A DNA stretch of 64,000 nt from Halobaculum gomorrense (lineage in GTDB: Archaea > Halobacteriota > Halobacteria > Halobacteriales > Haloferacaceae): assembly GCF_900129775.1 (NCBI RefSeq), contig NZ_FQWV01000003.1, positions 310,001 to 374,000 on the forward strand, given 5' to 3'. Below, piece by piece: positions 41,930 to 50,789 of the stretch. The notes beneath the pieces are model-generated. The model did not search any database and had not been told where the DNA came from. It worked only from the letters and a program-made list of their open reading frames with translations. The stretch's first letter is position 1. Each line of letters begins with the position of its first letter. The position numbers and the translations under genes were made by a program.

Positions 41930-43555
41930 TCACTCTCTCCCCGTCGGTTCCGAGACGGCGTCGTCGATCTCGTCGAGCAACCGGTCGAACTCGTCTGACA
42001 GGCTCCCCGCACGAACGGGTCGGCCGTGCCCAGAGCGGTTCGGTCCGTCGCCCCCGGCGAGTCGGTCGGCGAGCGGGTCGGGGACGTGCCACGACTGGTC
42101 CGTGTCCGGCGAGTCTGCCCCCGCCTCGCGGCGCGCTCGGAGGCGCCGGATCGCGTCGCGGACGCCGTCACAACCTCCGGCCTCGACGATGCGTTCGGCG
42201 TCCCTGACGGACGCCTCCCGAGGTCGCTCGGCGAGCACCGCGAGTTCCAGGAGCTGTTCGGTCGTTCGACTCACCACCCACTGTACGTCGGCGCCGGCGG
42301 CCGCGACGCCGAGGTCACGGAAGCCCGGACCGGCGGCACGAGTGAGGGTGTCGACGCGGTCGTCCGGGATCGGCTCCTCACGGATGCTTCGGTACTCGTT
42401 CTCGAAGTGCGCGTAGAGCGACCGACACTGGTCCGTCTCCAGTCGTTCGTGATGGACCCGCAGGAAGTGCGCCCAGTTGTCGAAGAACTCCTCGTGAGGT
42501 GCGATGCGGTCGTCGTCCGCGACCAGCAGGTCGTCCTCGCGGCGGTCCACGAGCTTCGAGAGCCGCGCGAGGTCGGTCACAGCTCCCTCCGCGACGGCGA
42601 GGGCCCCCGCCTCCAGGCTCGCCGAGAGCAGCTCTCCGAGCGTTGCGTGATATCGGGCCTCGAGCCGGTTGGTCGCGAGCGTGACGGCGCAGAAGTGAAA
42701 CACCGCGTCGACGGAGCCGGTCGCCGCCGCCGAGAGATCGAGATCGATCGCCTCCCGTCCGATCGCCTCCTCAGCGTCGACTATCGCGTGGAGGACATCG
42801 TCGGCGCCGCGTTCGACGGCCAAGTCCGCAACCTGGTTCCAGTAATCGAACAGCTTGTGGATGTCCGGAGCGGTCTCCCGCCGGCGGTCCGGAGAGAGGG
42901 CGGCGTACCCGGTCAGGAGCCGTTCGGTCGCCTCGTCCAGTGCGTCGACCGCCCGGAGAGCGCTGTAGTTGTCTCGCTGTTCGAGGGAGGTCTGGGCCAT
43001 CTGAACGATCTCGAGGATCGGGTTTCGGGCGATCCGCCCCTCCTCGCGGCGCTCGACGGAGAAGTCGTGATAGCGTTCGAACGACACTGAGTCGACGAGC
43101 GACGAGAGCACCGGGTCGGGGTTCAGAAACACGAGCAGGCGGTCCTCGATGTCGAGCAACGCGACGAACGCCCACGACGCGACGCCGACGACGAGGCCGA
43201 CGACGATCGCCCGGACCGGCGTCCGGCCCACCCAGGGCGTCGGGAGCGCGAACAGCATCAAGTCGAGGAGTATCGAGAACCCAAACCGTGCGGTGATCGC
43301 GTCGAACCCGCTCTCCCGATACAGCCGTGAGAGCTGCGGCGCGAACCGGTTCGTCGACACCTGCATGCTCATCATCGACACCGAGACGACGATCGCGAGG
43401 AGCGAGGCCTGTGCGATGACGAGCGTCTCGAACAGCCCCTGCGCCGGGAACGACGCCGGGACGGTACTCAGGACGCCGACCAGAAGGGCAGCGAACGGCG
43501 GCACGGCCCGCCGTCGCGTTCGCGACTCGGACGGGCGGGCGGTGGGCGATGTCAC
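41930..43555 (-). CDS. DUF2254-like membrane protein
   Basis: A 541-aa protein with two pairs of N-terminal membrane helices (residues ~20-60 and ~88-140). The stretch AIVVSVSMMSMQVSTNRFAPQ is the family signature. The C-terminal ~350 residues are a large soluble acidic helical domain. The function of DUF2254 is unknown. The gene stands alone, with a hairpin beyond its end; the start ATG is at 43555, 28 bp after the TauE gene. Confidence 0.75.
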   Translation of the reverse strand: MTSPTARPSESRTRRRAVPPFAALLVGVLSTVPASFPAQGLFETLVIAQASLLAIVVSVSMMSMQVSTNRFAPQLSRLYRESGFDAITARFGFSILLDLMLFALPTPWVGRTPVRAIVVGLVVGVASWAFVALLDIEDRLLVFLNPDPVLSSLVDSVSFERYHDFSVERREEGRIARNPILEIVQMAQTSLEQRDNYSALRAVDALDEATERLLTGYAALSPDRRRETAPDIHKLFDYWNQVADLAVERGADDVLHAIVDAEEAIGREAIDLDLSAAATGSVDAVFHFCAVTLATNRLEARYHATLGELLSASLEAGALAVAEGAVTDLARLSKLVDRREDDLLVADDDRIAPHEEFFDNWAHFLRVHHERLETDQCRSLYAHFENEYRSIREEPIPDDRVDTLTRAAGPGFRDLGVAAAGADVQWVVSRTTEQLLELAVLAERPREASVRDAERIVEAGGCDGVRDAIRRLRARREAGADSPDTDQSWHVPDPLADRLAGGDGPNRSGHGRPVRAGSLSDEFDRLLDEIDDAVSEPTGRE

Positions 43556-43583
43556 GCGTCCCAGGCCTCCGACTCGGGTGCGG

Positions 43584-44573
43584 TCACGCGACCAGTTCGC
43601 TCGCGAGGACGACGACGCCGACGACCGCGAAGACGACGCCGAGTGCCGGTTCCATGATCTCGCTCGGAACGTACTTTCCGACGCGTGTGCCGATAGTGCC
43701 GCCGATCAGCACGCCGGGAACGGACCAGGCGATAATATACCAGACGGGCGTCGCGGCCAACGCGTGAACGACGGCCCCCGCGACCGCCGCGATCGCGAGG
43801 ACGAACACGCTCGTCGCAACTGCGACTCGCGGTGGTAGTCGGCACCGGACGATGAGTTGGGTGGTCGTAACCTCCGGGAGGCCGGCGCTGATCAGTCCGG
43901 TAATGAACCCTCCGGCGGTCGCCAGGCCGACACCAGGTGGTCTCCAGCAGGTGTCGTAGCTGTACGTCTCCCCGTCCGTCGTCTCGATGGTCGTCTCCCC
44001 ACGGCCGGTGTTTTTCCGCTTGAGGTACTCGCCTTCACGCTCGCCGGGAACGCACTCCTCCGGCGGATCATAGTAGACCAGAAAGCCACCCAACCCGAGG
44101 AGCCCGACCCCAAAGGCGAGTTTGAGCAGCGTCGTCGGCACGTAATGGGCGGCGAACGCACCGACGATGACCGCCGGCACCGCACCGAGGAGGAGCCACT
44201 TGGCGGTCGCGTAGTCGACGACCCGCTGGCGGACGTAGTTCACCAGTCCGTTCCCCATCCCGAACACCTCAGTCAAGAGACCAGCACCGATCGCCTGCGA
44301 GGGGGAGAGGCCGACGATCAACATGAAGAACGGGCTGAAAAAGAGTGCCCCTGAGACGCCCGACGCGAGCGCGATCAGTGAGAACAGAATTGAGGCGGGA
44401 AACACCCACCAGTGCGCGAGGAACTGGTCGACCGGAAATCCAGCTGGGATCGGCAGCAATTGCAGCACGGAAGACTGGATCGACAGTGTCGCTGCCTCGT
44501 GTGGGACTGAGACCGTCAGCAAGCTACCTACGAAAGCGATGCCACCGAAGACGACCGAACGGTTCCATATCAT
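43584..44573 (-). CDS. TauE/SafE (TSUP) permease, left copy
   Basis: A 329-aa transporter with a large membrane core. The first signature is LFSLIALASGVSGALFFSPFFM and the second ASVFVLAIAAVAGAVVHA in the C-terminal repeat. Between them is a hydrophilic loop VYYDPPEECVPGEREGEYL followed by YDTCWRPPGVGLAT, with two cysteines, unusual for TSUP proteins and kept in both copies here. It probably moves sulfite, thiosulfate or a related sulfur anion. ATG 44573 is chosen (the 11 extra residues upstream are not membrane-like). Paired with the 141-aa gene upstream. Confidence 0.85.
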   Translation of the reverse strand: MIWNRSVVFGGIAFVGSLLTVSVPHEAATLSIQSSVLQLLPIPAGFPVDQFLAHWWVFPASILFSLIALASGVSGALFFSPFFMLIVGLSPSQAIGAGLLTEVFGMGNGLVNYVRQRVVDYATAKWLLLGAVPAVIVGAFAAHYVPTTLLKLAFGVGLLGLGGFLVYYDPPEECVPGEREGEYLKRKNTGRGETTIETTDGETYSYDTCWRPPGVGLATAGGFITGLISAGLPEVTTTQLIVRCRLPPRVAVATSVFVLAIAAVAGAVVHALAATPVWYIIAWSVPGVLIGGTIGTRVGKYVPSEIMEPALGVVFAVVGVVVLASELVA

Positions 44574-44633
44574 GCGAGTGTGTCGTACTGGAAGGTCTGT
44601 ATACAACAGGCGAAAGTGACGGTGACGATCCGC

Positions 44634-45059
44634 TCAGGCGAGGATGCCAGTCCCGAGGAAGGCACCGAGGATGACACCGTACACGACGTGAACCGTGCCG
44701 AACATCACCATCATGTCGCGGTCGGGTTCCATCCCGATGACCATCCGCATCCAGAATAGCATCCCGCCGATCATGAGAATAACACCGTAGACGAGTCCCA
44801 GACCGACTGCCACAGCTACCGACCCGAGGCTCAGTCTGAGCAACGGCACACCGACGGCGAAAACCGCACCTGCGAGGATGCCGTAGATCAGGTGCAATAT
44901 CATTCCGGGCATCGCATACTCCTCGGGCTCGCCGCCCGCGAACTTCGCGACCAGTGCCGCCGTCGGCGGCGGTCCACCATCACCCATCACCATCATCACC
45001 ATCGTCATCACGATCGTCGCGACGACGCCACCAGCTAGACCGGCGATAATTGATGCCAT
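44634..45059 (-). CDS. 141-aa membrane protein, left copy
   Basis: A 141-aa protein with four predicted spans; the first includes GGVVATIVMTMVMMVMGDGG. The first span is Met-rich and GG-rich, and VHVVYGVILGAFLGTG ends the protein. It is about 80% identical by eye to the 47739 gene. It lies 60 bp upstream of the TauE gene on the same strand, as in the right copy, so the two form a fixed module. I do not know the family's function; a role as transporter helper is inferred from co-conservation only. Confidence 0.6.
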   Translation of the reverse strand: MASIIAGLAGGVVATIVMTMVMMVMGDGGPPPTAALVAKFAGGEPEEYAMPGMILHLIYGILAGAVFAVGVPLLRLSLGSVAVAVGLGLVYGVILMIGGMLFWMRMVIGMEPDRDMMVMFGTVHVVYGVILGAFLGTGILA

Positions 45060-45240
45060 GTGTTCAGTTCTTCAGACGCAAGAGGAGTATTAAATCGCGA
45101 TGCGGTCGTTGAACAGAGTCGCACACCCGCACAAACGGCGGCGAGGAGGACAGTTATCCTGGGAGATCTACGACCTGAGAAACTGAACGCGGGTCGCCTG
45201 AGCATAGCTATTTGCGGGATGGGCTATGTTTCTGAGGTGG

Positions 45241-46263
45241 ATGAGCGAATCATCGGAGAGTCACGAGTACGAAGTCGTCGTTGTTGGCGGTGGCCCCGCT
45301 GGAATGACCGCAGCGCTGTACAGTACGCGCCTCGGTCACGATACGGCCGTGGTCACCCGAGGCGGCGGACGGGCGGCGATGATGCAGGAGGTTCACAACC
45401 TCCTCGGCGTGAAAGAGAAGACGAGCGGGGGAGAGTTCCTCGGCATCGGCCAAGAACAGCTCGAGGCGTACGGGTGTGACATCCACCGTGATATGGTTAC
45501 GACCTGCTCACGCCCCGATTCGGACGGAATCCGGGTAGCTGGCAACAGCGCCGAATACGAAGCCAACCGCGTCGTGCTCGCGACCGGGTTCAACGATGTC
45601 CGGCCGGATCCGCCCCTCCCGCGGACGGGTCGCGGGCTCCACTACTGTCTGCACTGTGACGCCCACATGTTCGTCGACGAATCGGTGTACGTGATGGGTC
45701 ACGCCGAGAGCGCTGCTCACGTCGCGGGCATCATGCTGAACTTCACCGACGAGGTCGATATCCTCACGCGTGGGCACGAGCCCGAGTGGAGCTCGGAGAC
45801 CACAGAGATGCTCGAAACGCATCCGATCGACGTCGTCCACGAGGATATCTCGGGCGTCCAGAACAGCGATGACGGCTGGCTGAACGCGCTCGAGTTCGAG
45901 GATGGGAGCGTCCGAGAGTACAAGGGCGGGTTCGCGATGTACGGCGCCGAGTACAACAACGGGCTCGCCAGGGAACTCGGCTGTGACATCAACGACGACG
46001 GCACCATCGAGGTCGACGACCACGGTCGAACGTCCGTCGACGATGTCTACGCCGTCGGCGACTGTACGCCGGGGCACAACCAGATACCCGTCGCGCTCGG
46101 TCAAGGTGCGAAGGCCGGCATCGACATTCACTTCGAGCTCCGGGACTTCCCGCGTGACCCCGATCTCCTCGACGAGCAGGGGCCAGTGCGTTCCGAGGAG
46201 GTCCCCGGGATCCCCGACGAACTGCTCGAACAAGCTGTTGATTTCCACACATACGGAGAGTAA
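45241..46263 (+). CDS. Thioredoxin-reductase-like flavoprotein
   Basis: A 340-aa FAD/NAD(P)-binding protein. The FAD loop is VVVVGGGPAGMTAALYS and the redox pair is GLHYCLHCDAHMF (Cys136, Cys139), corresponding to the CxxC of thioredoxin reductases. The C-terminal FAD strand is VYAVGDCTPGHNQIPVALGQG. The NADPH-loop is altered (VYVMGHAESAAHVAG), so the electron donor is uncertain. It could reduce a persulfide carrier or thioredoxin. ATG 45241 is chosen over 45226 because of acidic haloarchaeal context and TATA-like sequence near 45207. It stands between the two copies of the TauE module. Confidence 0.82.
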   Translation: MSESSESHEYEVVVVGGGPAGMTAALYSTRLGHDTAVVTRGGGRAAMMQEVHNLLGVKEKTSGGEFLGIGQEQLEAYGCDIHRDMVTTCSRPDSDGIRVAGNSAEYEANRVVLATGFNDVRPDPPLPRTGRGLHYCLHCDAHMFVDESVYVMGHAESAAHVAGIMLNFTDEVDILTRGHEPEWSSETTEMLETHPIDVVHEDISGVQNSDDGWLNALEFEDGSVREYKGGFAMYGAEYNNGLARELGCDINDDGTIEVDDHGRTSVDDVYAVGDCTPGHNQIPVALGQGAKAGIDIHFELRDFPRDPDLLDEQGPVRSEEVPGIPDELLEQAVDFHTYGE

Positions 46264-46532
46264 TCCGTCCGTCTCGGCGTCAGTAATGAGTTTGACGAAT
46301 CACTCAGTTTCGCCGAGCGCCGTCGGCTTGCATTGGTCGGCGAAGTCTCGGCGGCCGATCCCCGCCTCGTACTAGTGTTGGGCCGATTCGGCGTCGGACA
46401 ACCCGGCCTCAGTTGGGCTATCGGATAGTCCATCGGTCGGTGATTCGTCGTTCATGAATCGAGTTGTACGCAAACCGTGCGAATCCGGTAGCGACCGAGC
46501 GATGACTGCAGGTGACGCGTCGATCTCGACAG
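46264..46532. other. Gap with possible 27-aa remnant peptide
   Basis: No full gene. The minus strand holds a 28-codon frame at 46372-46455 whose peptide, beginning MNDESPTDGLSDSPTEAG, has the acidic look of a haloarchaeal N-terminus but stops at once. It may be the start of a lost gene or a chance frame. Nothing else is recognised. Confidence 0.3.
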
Positions 46533-46889
46533 TTAAAACGTGATGACCTCGTAGCCGTCATCGACGAGGGTCCGAACACTCGGGTGACCGTCGTGGTCGT
46601 CGAGCGTAACCAGTCCGGAGTCGTCGACGACATCTCCGACACCGAAGGCACCCGAGCAGTACTCGCAGACCGCTGCGTTCTCACGAACAGACTGATACAG
46701 CTCGTGGAGGTCGTGGTCCTCGTCTTCGAGTTCGGGTACCCACGTCGTCCCCGCGCCGTCGAATATCAGTTCGAGTTCGTCCCCGTCGGCTTCGGCGAAC
46801 TCCTTCGCGGCTTCGAGCGCGTTCACGACGCGACCGAGACTGTCGTGTCCGTCTGTCCCTGCCAAGAGTATGATCGCTGCGTTCGTCAT
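46533..46889 (-). CDS. DsrE-family protein
   Basis: A 118-aa protein with the DsrE fold: AAIILLAGTDGHDSLGRVVNAL at the N-terminus, ELELIFDGAGTTWVPEL in the middle, and NAAVCEYCSGAFG with two cysteines (a CX2C pair) as candidate sulfur-relay residues. DsrE-type proteins carry persulfide sulfur in sulfur oxidation and tRNA thiolation. Between the duplicated TauE modules and next to a TrxR-like protein, it supports a sulfur-transfer role. ATG 46889 is chosen; GTG at 46943 would fit the palindromic promoter spacing but adds a poorly conserved stretch. Confidence 0.75.
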   Translation of the reverse strand: MTNAAIILLAGTDGHDSLGRVVNALEAAKEFAEADGDELELIFDGAGTTWVPELEDEDHDLHELYQSVRENAAVCEYCSGAFGVGDVVDDSGLVTLDDHDGHPSVRTLVDDGYEVITF

Positions 46890-46955
46890 TACGAGCGATA
46901 CTACGACGGTTGGAGCTAGATGGATGCGCGGGCGTGCATCCACGCCACGACGACG

Positions 46956-46975
46956 ACGCGTATTTATATACGCGT
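46956..46975. promoter_or_regulatory. Perfect palindromic promoter/operator
   Basis: ACGCGTAT-TTAT-ATACGCGT: two exact 8-bp arms around a 4-bp centre at 46956-46975. The centre is TATA-like on both strands, so it can serve a divergent or repressor-blocked promoter. On the minus strand it lies upstream of the DsrE gene. Such a perfect palindrome over a TATA box suggests that a dimeric regulator covers the promoter. Confidence 0.6.
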
Positions 46976-47014
46976 GTCAGGTCCGCTCGCTGGTCCTGGT
47001 GATCACATCCCGAT

Positions 47015-47320
47015 CTACAGTTCGACATCGGTAGCCGATTCGACATCGAATCGGGTCACGTCGGGCTCGCCTGCGAGGAGGTCGGGGAGCCGCTCGGCCA
47101 GTTTGCCGAAGTGGGGCGTCTCTGTGTGCGAGTCGAACGCCGACTCATCCTCGTACTCCTCGACGAACCGGAAGACGGTGTCGTCGTCTACGTCGACACC
47201 GACCCGGTAGTCGATCACACCGTCTTCCCGTCGAGACTGTTCGGCCACCTCAGCGAACAGGTCGGCGGCTTCGGTTCGGCTATCGGTGTCGACCGGGAAC
47301 GTAGCGTGTACGACGATCAT
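47015..47320 (-). CDS. Antibiotic biosynthesis monooxygenase-like (ABM) protein
   Basis: A 101-aa ferredoxin-like-fold protein with MIVVHATFPVDTDSRTEAA, EDGVIDYRVGVDVDDDTVFRFVEEYEDESAF (long strand), and a TPHFGKLAERLPDLL helix, the layout of ABM/YgiN domains. These are small heme or quinol-type monooxygenases or stress proteins. ATG 47320 follows a TTATGC-type box at 47346-47353. Upstream frames reaching 47527 have no conserved features. Confidence 0.8.
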   Translation of the reverse strand: MIVVHATFPVDTDSRTEAADLFAEVAEQSRREDGVIDYRVGVDVDDDTVFRFVEEYEDESAFDSHTETPHFGKLAERLPDLLAGEPDVTRFDVESATDVEL

Positions 47321-47738
47321 CGCGACTCGTCCGAGTGTCGGGACATGCATAACCGTACGCCGTTTTTGTGCGATCAGCACCCAAACGGACGGTGTGTCCG
47401 GGCGCCGGGTCCGCCGATTCGCCTGACCCACTGCGACCGGAACGGGCTCTGTGTGAGCGTCGGCAAACTGACTCTCCCACTCGTCCGGGTCGTGGTTCGG
47501 AGACAATCGGAGTCCCTTGTGGAACACGTCCGTATCGGTTTCTCTTTCTCGTCGTTATCGTCGACGAACTCCGAGACGTCCGCGGCGACACCGAGGACCG
47601 CCTTGAGGTGGTCGACTCAGCGTATTTATCGTGTGTACGTGCGATATCAACAGAGATTAGAACTTCCGCGTGTACGTGTCTGAATTCCACAACCCCGGCG
47701 AGGTTAGGTAGCCATCTCGTCTCAAGGACGGTGGATTC
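47321..47738. other. Gap between the ABM gene and the right-hand module
   Basis: About 418 bp. The minus strand has acidic-looking pieces in different frames (AVLGVAADVSEFVDDND near 47550-47600 and NHDPDEWESQFADAHTEPV near 47440-47500) that could be a frameshifted remnant, but I cannot name a family. The TATA-like sequence CGATAAATACGC near 47620-47631 precedes it on that strand. No RNA gene is evident. Confidence 0.35.
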
Positions 47739-48164
47739 ATGATAGGTATCACTGCCGGTTTGGCTGGTGGCGTCGTCGCGACGATCGTGATGACGATGGT
47801 GATGATGGTGATGGGCGACGGCGGACCGCCGCCGACGGCGGCACTGGTCGCGAAGTTCGCAGATGGAGACCCCGAAGACTACGCGATGCCCGGGATGGCG
47901 TTACACATGGTCTATGGGACCGTCGCGGGCGCGGTCTTCGCCGTCGGTGTACCGCTTGTGGGACTGAGTCTCGGAGCGATAGCGAGCGCGGTCGGCCTCG
48001 GGATCGCGTACGGCATCGTCCTCATGATCGGCGGGATGCTGTTCTGGATGCGGACAGTCATCGGAATGGAGCCCGACAAGGGCATGATGATGATGTTCGG
48101 CACGGTCCACGTCGTGTACGGTGTCGTCCTCGGTGCCTTCCTCGGCGCCGGTATCATCGCGTAA
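47739..48164 (+). CDS. 141-aa membrane protein, right copy
   Basis: A 141-aa protein nearly the same as the 44634 product, with identical core GGVVATIVMTMVMMVMGDGG and the same C-terminal VHVVYGV. It lies upstream of the right TauE/SafE copy, as the left member lies upstream of the left copy. Four spans predicted. Because this copy is intact while its partner transporter is frameshifted, it may serve with the left transporter or be on the way to decay. Confidence 0.6.
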   Translation: MIGITAGLAGGVVATIVMTMVMMVMGDGGPPPTAALVAKFADGDPEDYAMPGMALHMVYGTVAGAVFAVGVPLVGLSLGAIASAVGLGIAYGIVLMIGGMLFWMRTVIGMEPDKGMMMMFGTVHVVYGVVLGAFLGAGIIA

Positions 48165-48331
48165 GCGGTGACGCTGATGACTCACGGACTTACCCGGAAC
48201 GCGTCCCGCGCTCTCTAGTGCGGTCGGTCTGATCGGAACAGAACGGGAACTGCCGACCGAGCAGTCGGAGCGTCGCTCACGCATCCCCACGGCGTATCGA
48301 AACCGATGATCCCTCACCGGACGAGCGGGAG

Positions 48332-49320
48332 ATGACTCGGGTCTGGTCGGGAGTGTTCACCGCTGCGGCCGGGATGGTCGCGATAGCGATGATCGTGGTA
48401 TTCGGCGGTGAACCGGTCAATGTATCCGCCGTCGTCTTCCTCCAGTCACTGCCGTTGCCCGCGGGGTTCCCGGTCGATCAGTTCGTCGCCCACTGGTGGG
48501 TGTTCCCCGCGTCCGTGCTCTTCTCGCTGATCGCGTTGTCCTCGGGCGTCTCCGGGGCGCTGTTCTTCAGTCCGTTCTTCATGCTCGTCGTCGGGCTCTC
48601 CCCGTCACAGGCCATCGGCGCTGGCCTCCTGACCGAGGTGTTCGGGATGGGCAACGGTCTATTGAACTACGTTCGCCAGCGCGTGGTCGATTACAGCACG
48701 GCGAAGTGGCTCCTGTTGGGGGCGGTGCCCGCGGTCGTCGCTGGCGCGTTCGCGACTCACCTCATTCCGACCACGCTGTTGACGCTCGGCTTCGGCGTCG
48801 GCCTCCTGGTCCTCGGTGGCTTCCTCGTCTACTACGACCCGCCCGAGGAATGCGTCCCCGGCGAGCGCGAAGGCGAGTATCTCAAACAAAAGAACAGCGG
48901 TCGCGGACGGACGACCGTCGAGACGACGAACGGGGAGACGTTTTCGTACGACACCTGCTGGCGACCGCCCGGTGTCGGGTTGGCTACCGTCGGCAGATTC
49001 ATCACGGGACAGATCAGGCCGGGCTACCCGAGATCTCGACCACGCAACTCATCGTCAGGTGTCGGCTGCCGCCGCGAGTCGCGGTCGCGACGAGCGTGTT
49101 CGTGCTCGGGATCTCCGCGCTTGCGGGCGCGGCGGTACACGCGCTCTCCGCCGCGCCCGTTTGGTACGTCGTCGCCTGGTCGATCCCTGGTGTGCTGATC
49201 GGTGGAACCGTCGGAACACGGGTCGGCAAGTACGTCCCGAGCGAGGTGATGGAGCCGGTGCTCGGCGTCGTCTTCGCGATCGTCGGCGTGATTGTGCTCG
49301 CAAGCGATCTGTTGGCCTGA
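48332..49320 (+). pseudogene. Frameshifted TauE/SafE (TSUP) permease, right copy
   Basis: Two frames encode one protein. From ATG 48332 the frame matches the left copy through LATVGRFITG and then diverges into a nonsense tail; from about 49016 another frame continues AGLPEISTTQLIVRCRLPP to the TGA at 49318-49320 and matches the left copy to its end. The left copy reads AGCGCCGG at the junction; here it reads AGGCCGG, one C short (49015-49017). A natural loss or a sequencing error would give this. The protein would be truncated at the C-terminal half of the membrane core. Confidence 0.8.
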
Positions 49321-49493
49321 GAGGTCGCTGAGAAACCGGACAAACGCCGATCGGCTTCTCCCCTCGTTGCGATCGGGGCAACCGCTAAGACGGACACCCA
49401 CCGGTCGGCGCTCAACTCGGGGAACGATCTGTTTGTGTGATCACCTCACACACTCGCCGCTGCTTGAAATCCGAGCGTCGCGTACCGGGGACT

Positions 49494-49967
49494 ATGCTCC
49501 AAGTCGGACAGGAGGCACCGGACTTCACACTCACGGGCGCAGCCGCGGGGACAATCGAGACGCACGGGCTCTCCGAGTACACCGACAGGAGGTGGTCGGT
49601 CATCCTCGTGTTCTATCCGTTCGACTTCCACCCAGCGTGTACCGACCAGTGGTGTTCGCTCCGAGACGCAGACTGGCTCACCCTGCTGGAGGACGTGGTA
49701 GTCCTGGGCATCGGGAGCGACGGCGCCTACGCGCACCGCGAGTACGCGGACGCGCACAACATCCAGTTCCCGATCCTGTCGGACAGCGGCGGGCAGGTGA
49801 GTCGATCATACGGCGTGTTGACCGAGGAGTTCGACGGACACCGCGACGTTCCGAGCCGCGCGACGTTCGCCGTCGGACCCGACCGCGTCGTCCGGTTCGC
49901 GTGGCAGGCGCGAGGGCCACAGGAGCAACCTGATCTCGATGCGCTCAAAGGAGCGGTGGATCAGTGA
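49494..49967 (+). CDS. Peroxiredoxin (Bcp-type AhpC/TSA)
   Basis: A 157-aa peroxiredoxin with GQEAPDFTLTGA and FDFHPACTDQWCSLRD, giving the peroxidatic Cys49 and a resolving Cys54 five residues on, as in BCP-type enzymes. The usual Thr three before the catalytic cysteine is replaced by His-Pro-Ala (DFHPAC), a small departure from the common PxxxT/SxxC pattern. It detoxifies peroxides with a thioredoxin-type partner. It overlaps nnrE by four bases (start ATG 49964 within its end). The start ATG 49494 follows an acidic-free upstream frame that was rejected. Confidence 0.88.
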   Translation: MLQVGQEAPDFTLTGAAAGTIETHGLSEYTDRRWSVILVFYPFDFHPACTDQWCSLRDADWLTLLEDVVVLGIGSDGAYAHREYADAHNIQFPILSDSGGQVSRSYGVLTEEFDGHRDVPSRATFAVGPDRVVRFAWQARGPQEQPDLDALKGAVDQ

Positions 49968-50689
49968 CCGGGAACACGTTTCGAACGACCACCGGCCGTG
50001 AGATATCGGCGGTGACGGCAGATGAGATGCGTGATGTGGACCGAATCGCGGTCACAGAGGTCGGGCTGCGACTGCTCCAGATGATGGAGAACGCGGGTCG
50101 GATCCTCGCGTGGCACGTTCGCGACGTTCGAACTGAGGGGACGGCAGTTGTCGTCGTTGCTGGCACCGGGGGAAACGGTGGGGGAGGGATGGCTTGCGCG
50201 AGACACCTCGCGAACCGAGCGATCCCCGTGGAAGTCGTCGTCGACAGGTCGCCTGAAGACCTGACCGGCGCGGCGGCCACACAGCACCGGATCCTCGACC
50301 GAATGGGAGTACCCGTGATCACCGAACGCGAATGGGTCCCACAGTCGGACGACGAGCGAGTCGTGGTCGATTCACTCGTCGGCTATGGGCTCGACGGTGA
50401 GGTCCGATCACCCGTGAGCCAGCTGATAGAGCGCACGAACGAGCGCTCCGGCCCCGTCGTGTCACTGGACGTTCCGTCGGGGCGAGACGCGACGACGGGG
50501 GACGTTTTGGGTACCGCCGTCACGCCCGACCGCACGGTCACCCTCGCGCTCCCGAAGACCGGTCTCGAGTCAGTACCCGGGACGCTGTACCTCGCGGATA
50601 TCAGCATCCCACAGATGGTGTACGAGCGACTCGGTATCGAGTACGATCGGCCATTCGGACACAGCGATTGGGTCGAGCTCGAACGATAG
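49964..50689 (+). CDS. nnrE: NAD(P)H-hydrate epimerase (YjeF N-terminal domain)
   Basis: A 241-aa epimerase that repairs hydrated NAD(P)H. It has the family stretches MMENAGRILAWHV, VAGTGGNGGGGMACARHLA (nucleotide loop), VVDSLVGYGLDGEVR and SLDVPSGRDATTG. There is no dehydratase (NnrD) half, so the other half would be elsewhere. Coupling with a peroxiredoxin by a four-base overlap suggests an oxidative or heat-stress repair pair. Confidence 0.9.
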   Translation: MTGNTFRTTTGREISAVTADEMRDVDRIAVTEVGLRLLQMMENAGRILAWHVRDVRTEGTAVVVVAGTGGNGGGGMACARHLANRAIPVEVVVDRSPEDLTGAAATQHRILDRMGVPVITEREWVPQSDDERVVVDSLVGYGLDGEVRSPVSQLIERTNERSGPVVSLDVPSGRDATTGDVLGTAVTPDRTVTLALPKTGLESVPGTLYLADISIPQMVYERLGIEYDRPFGHSDWVELER

Positions 50690-50789
50690 CTTGGAGCTCG
50701 CCCTCAGGTGGGCAACCGACGGTCGCTCGATCGCACCGCTGGGGAGCAAGCCAGGCCCGATACCGCCCCGATCGATCCGGCGAGCGTGG

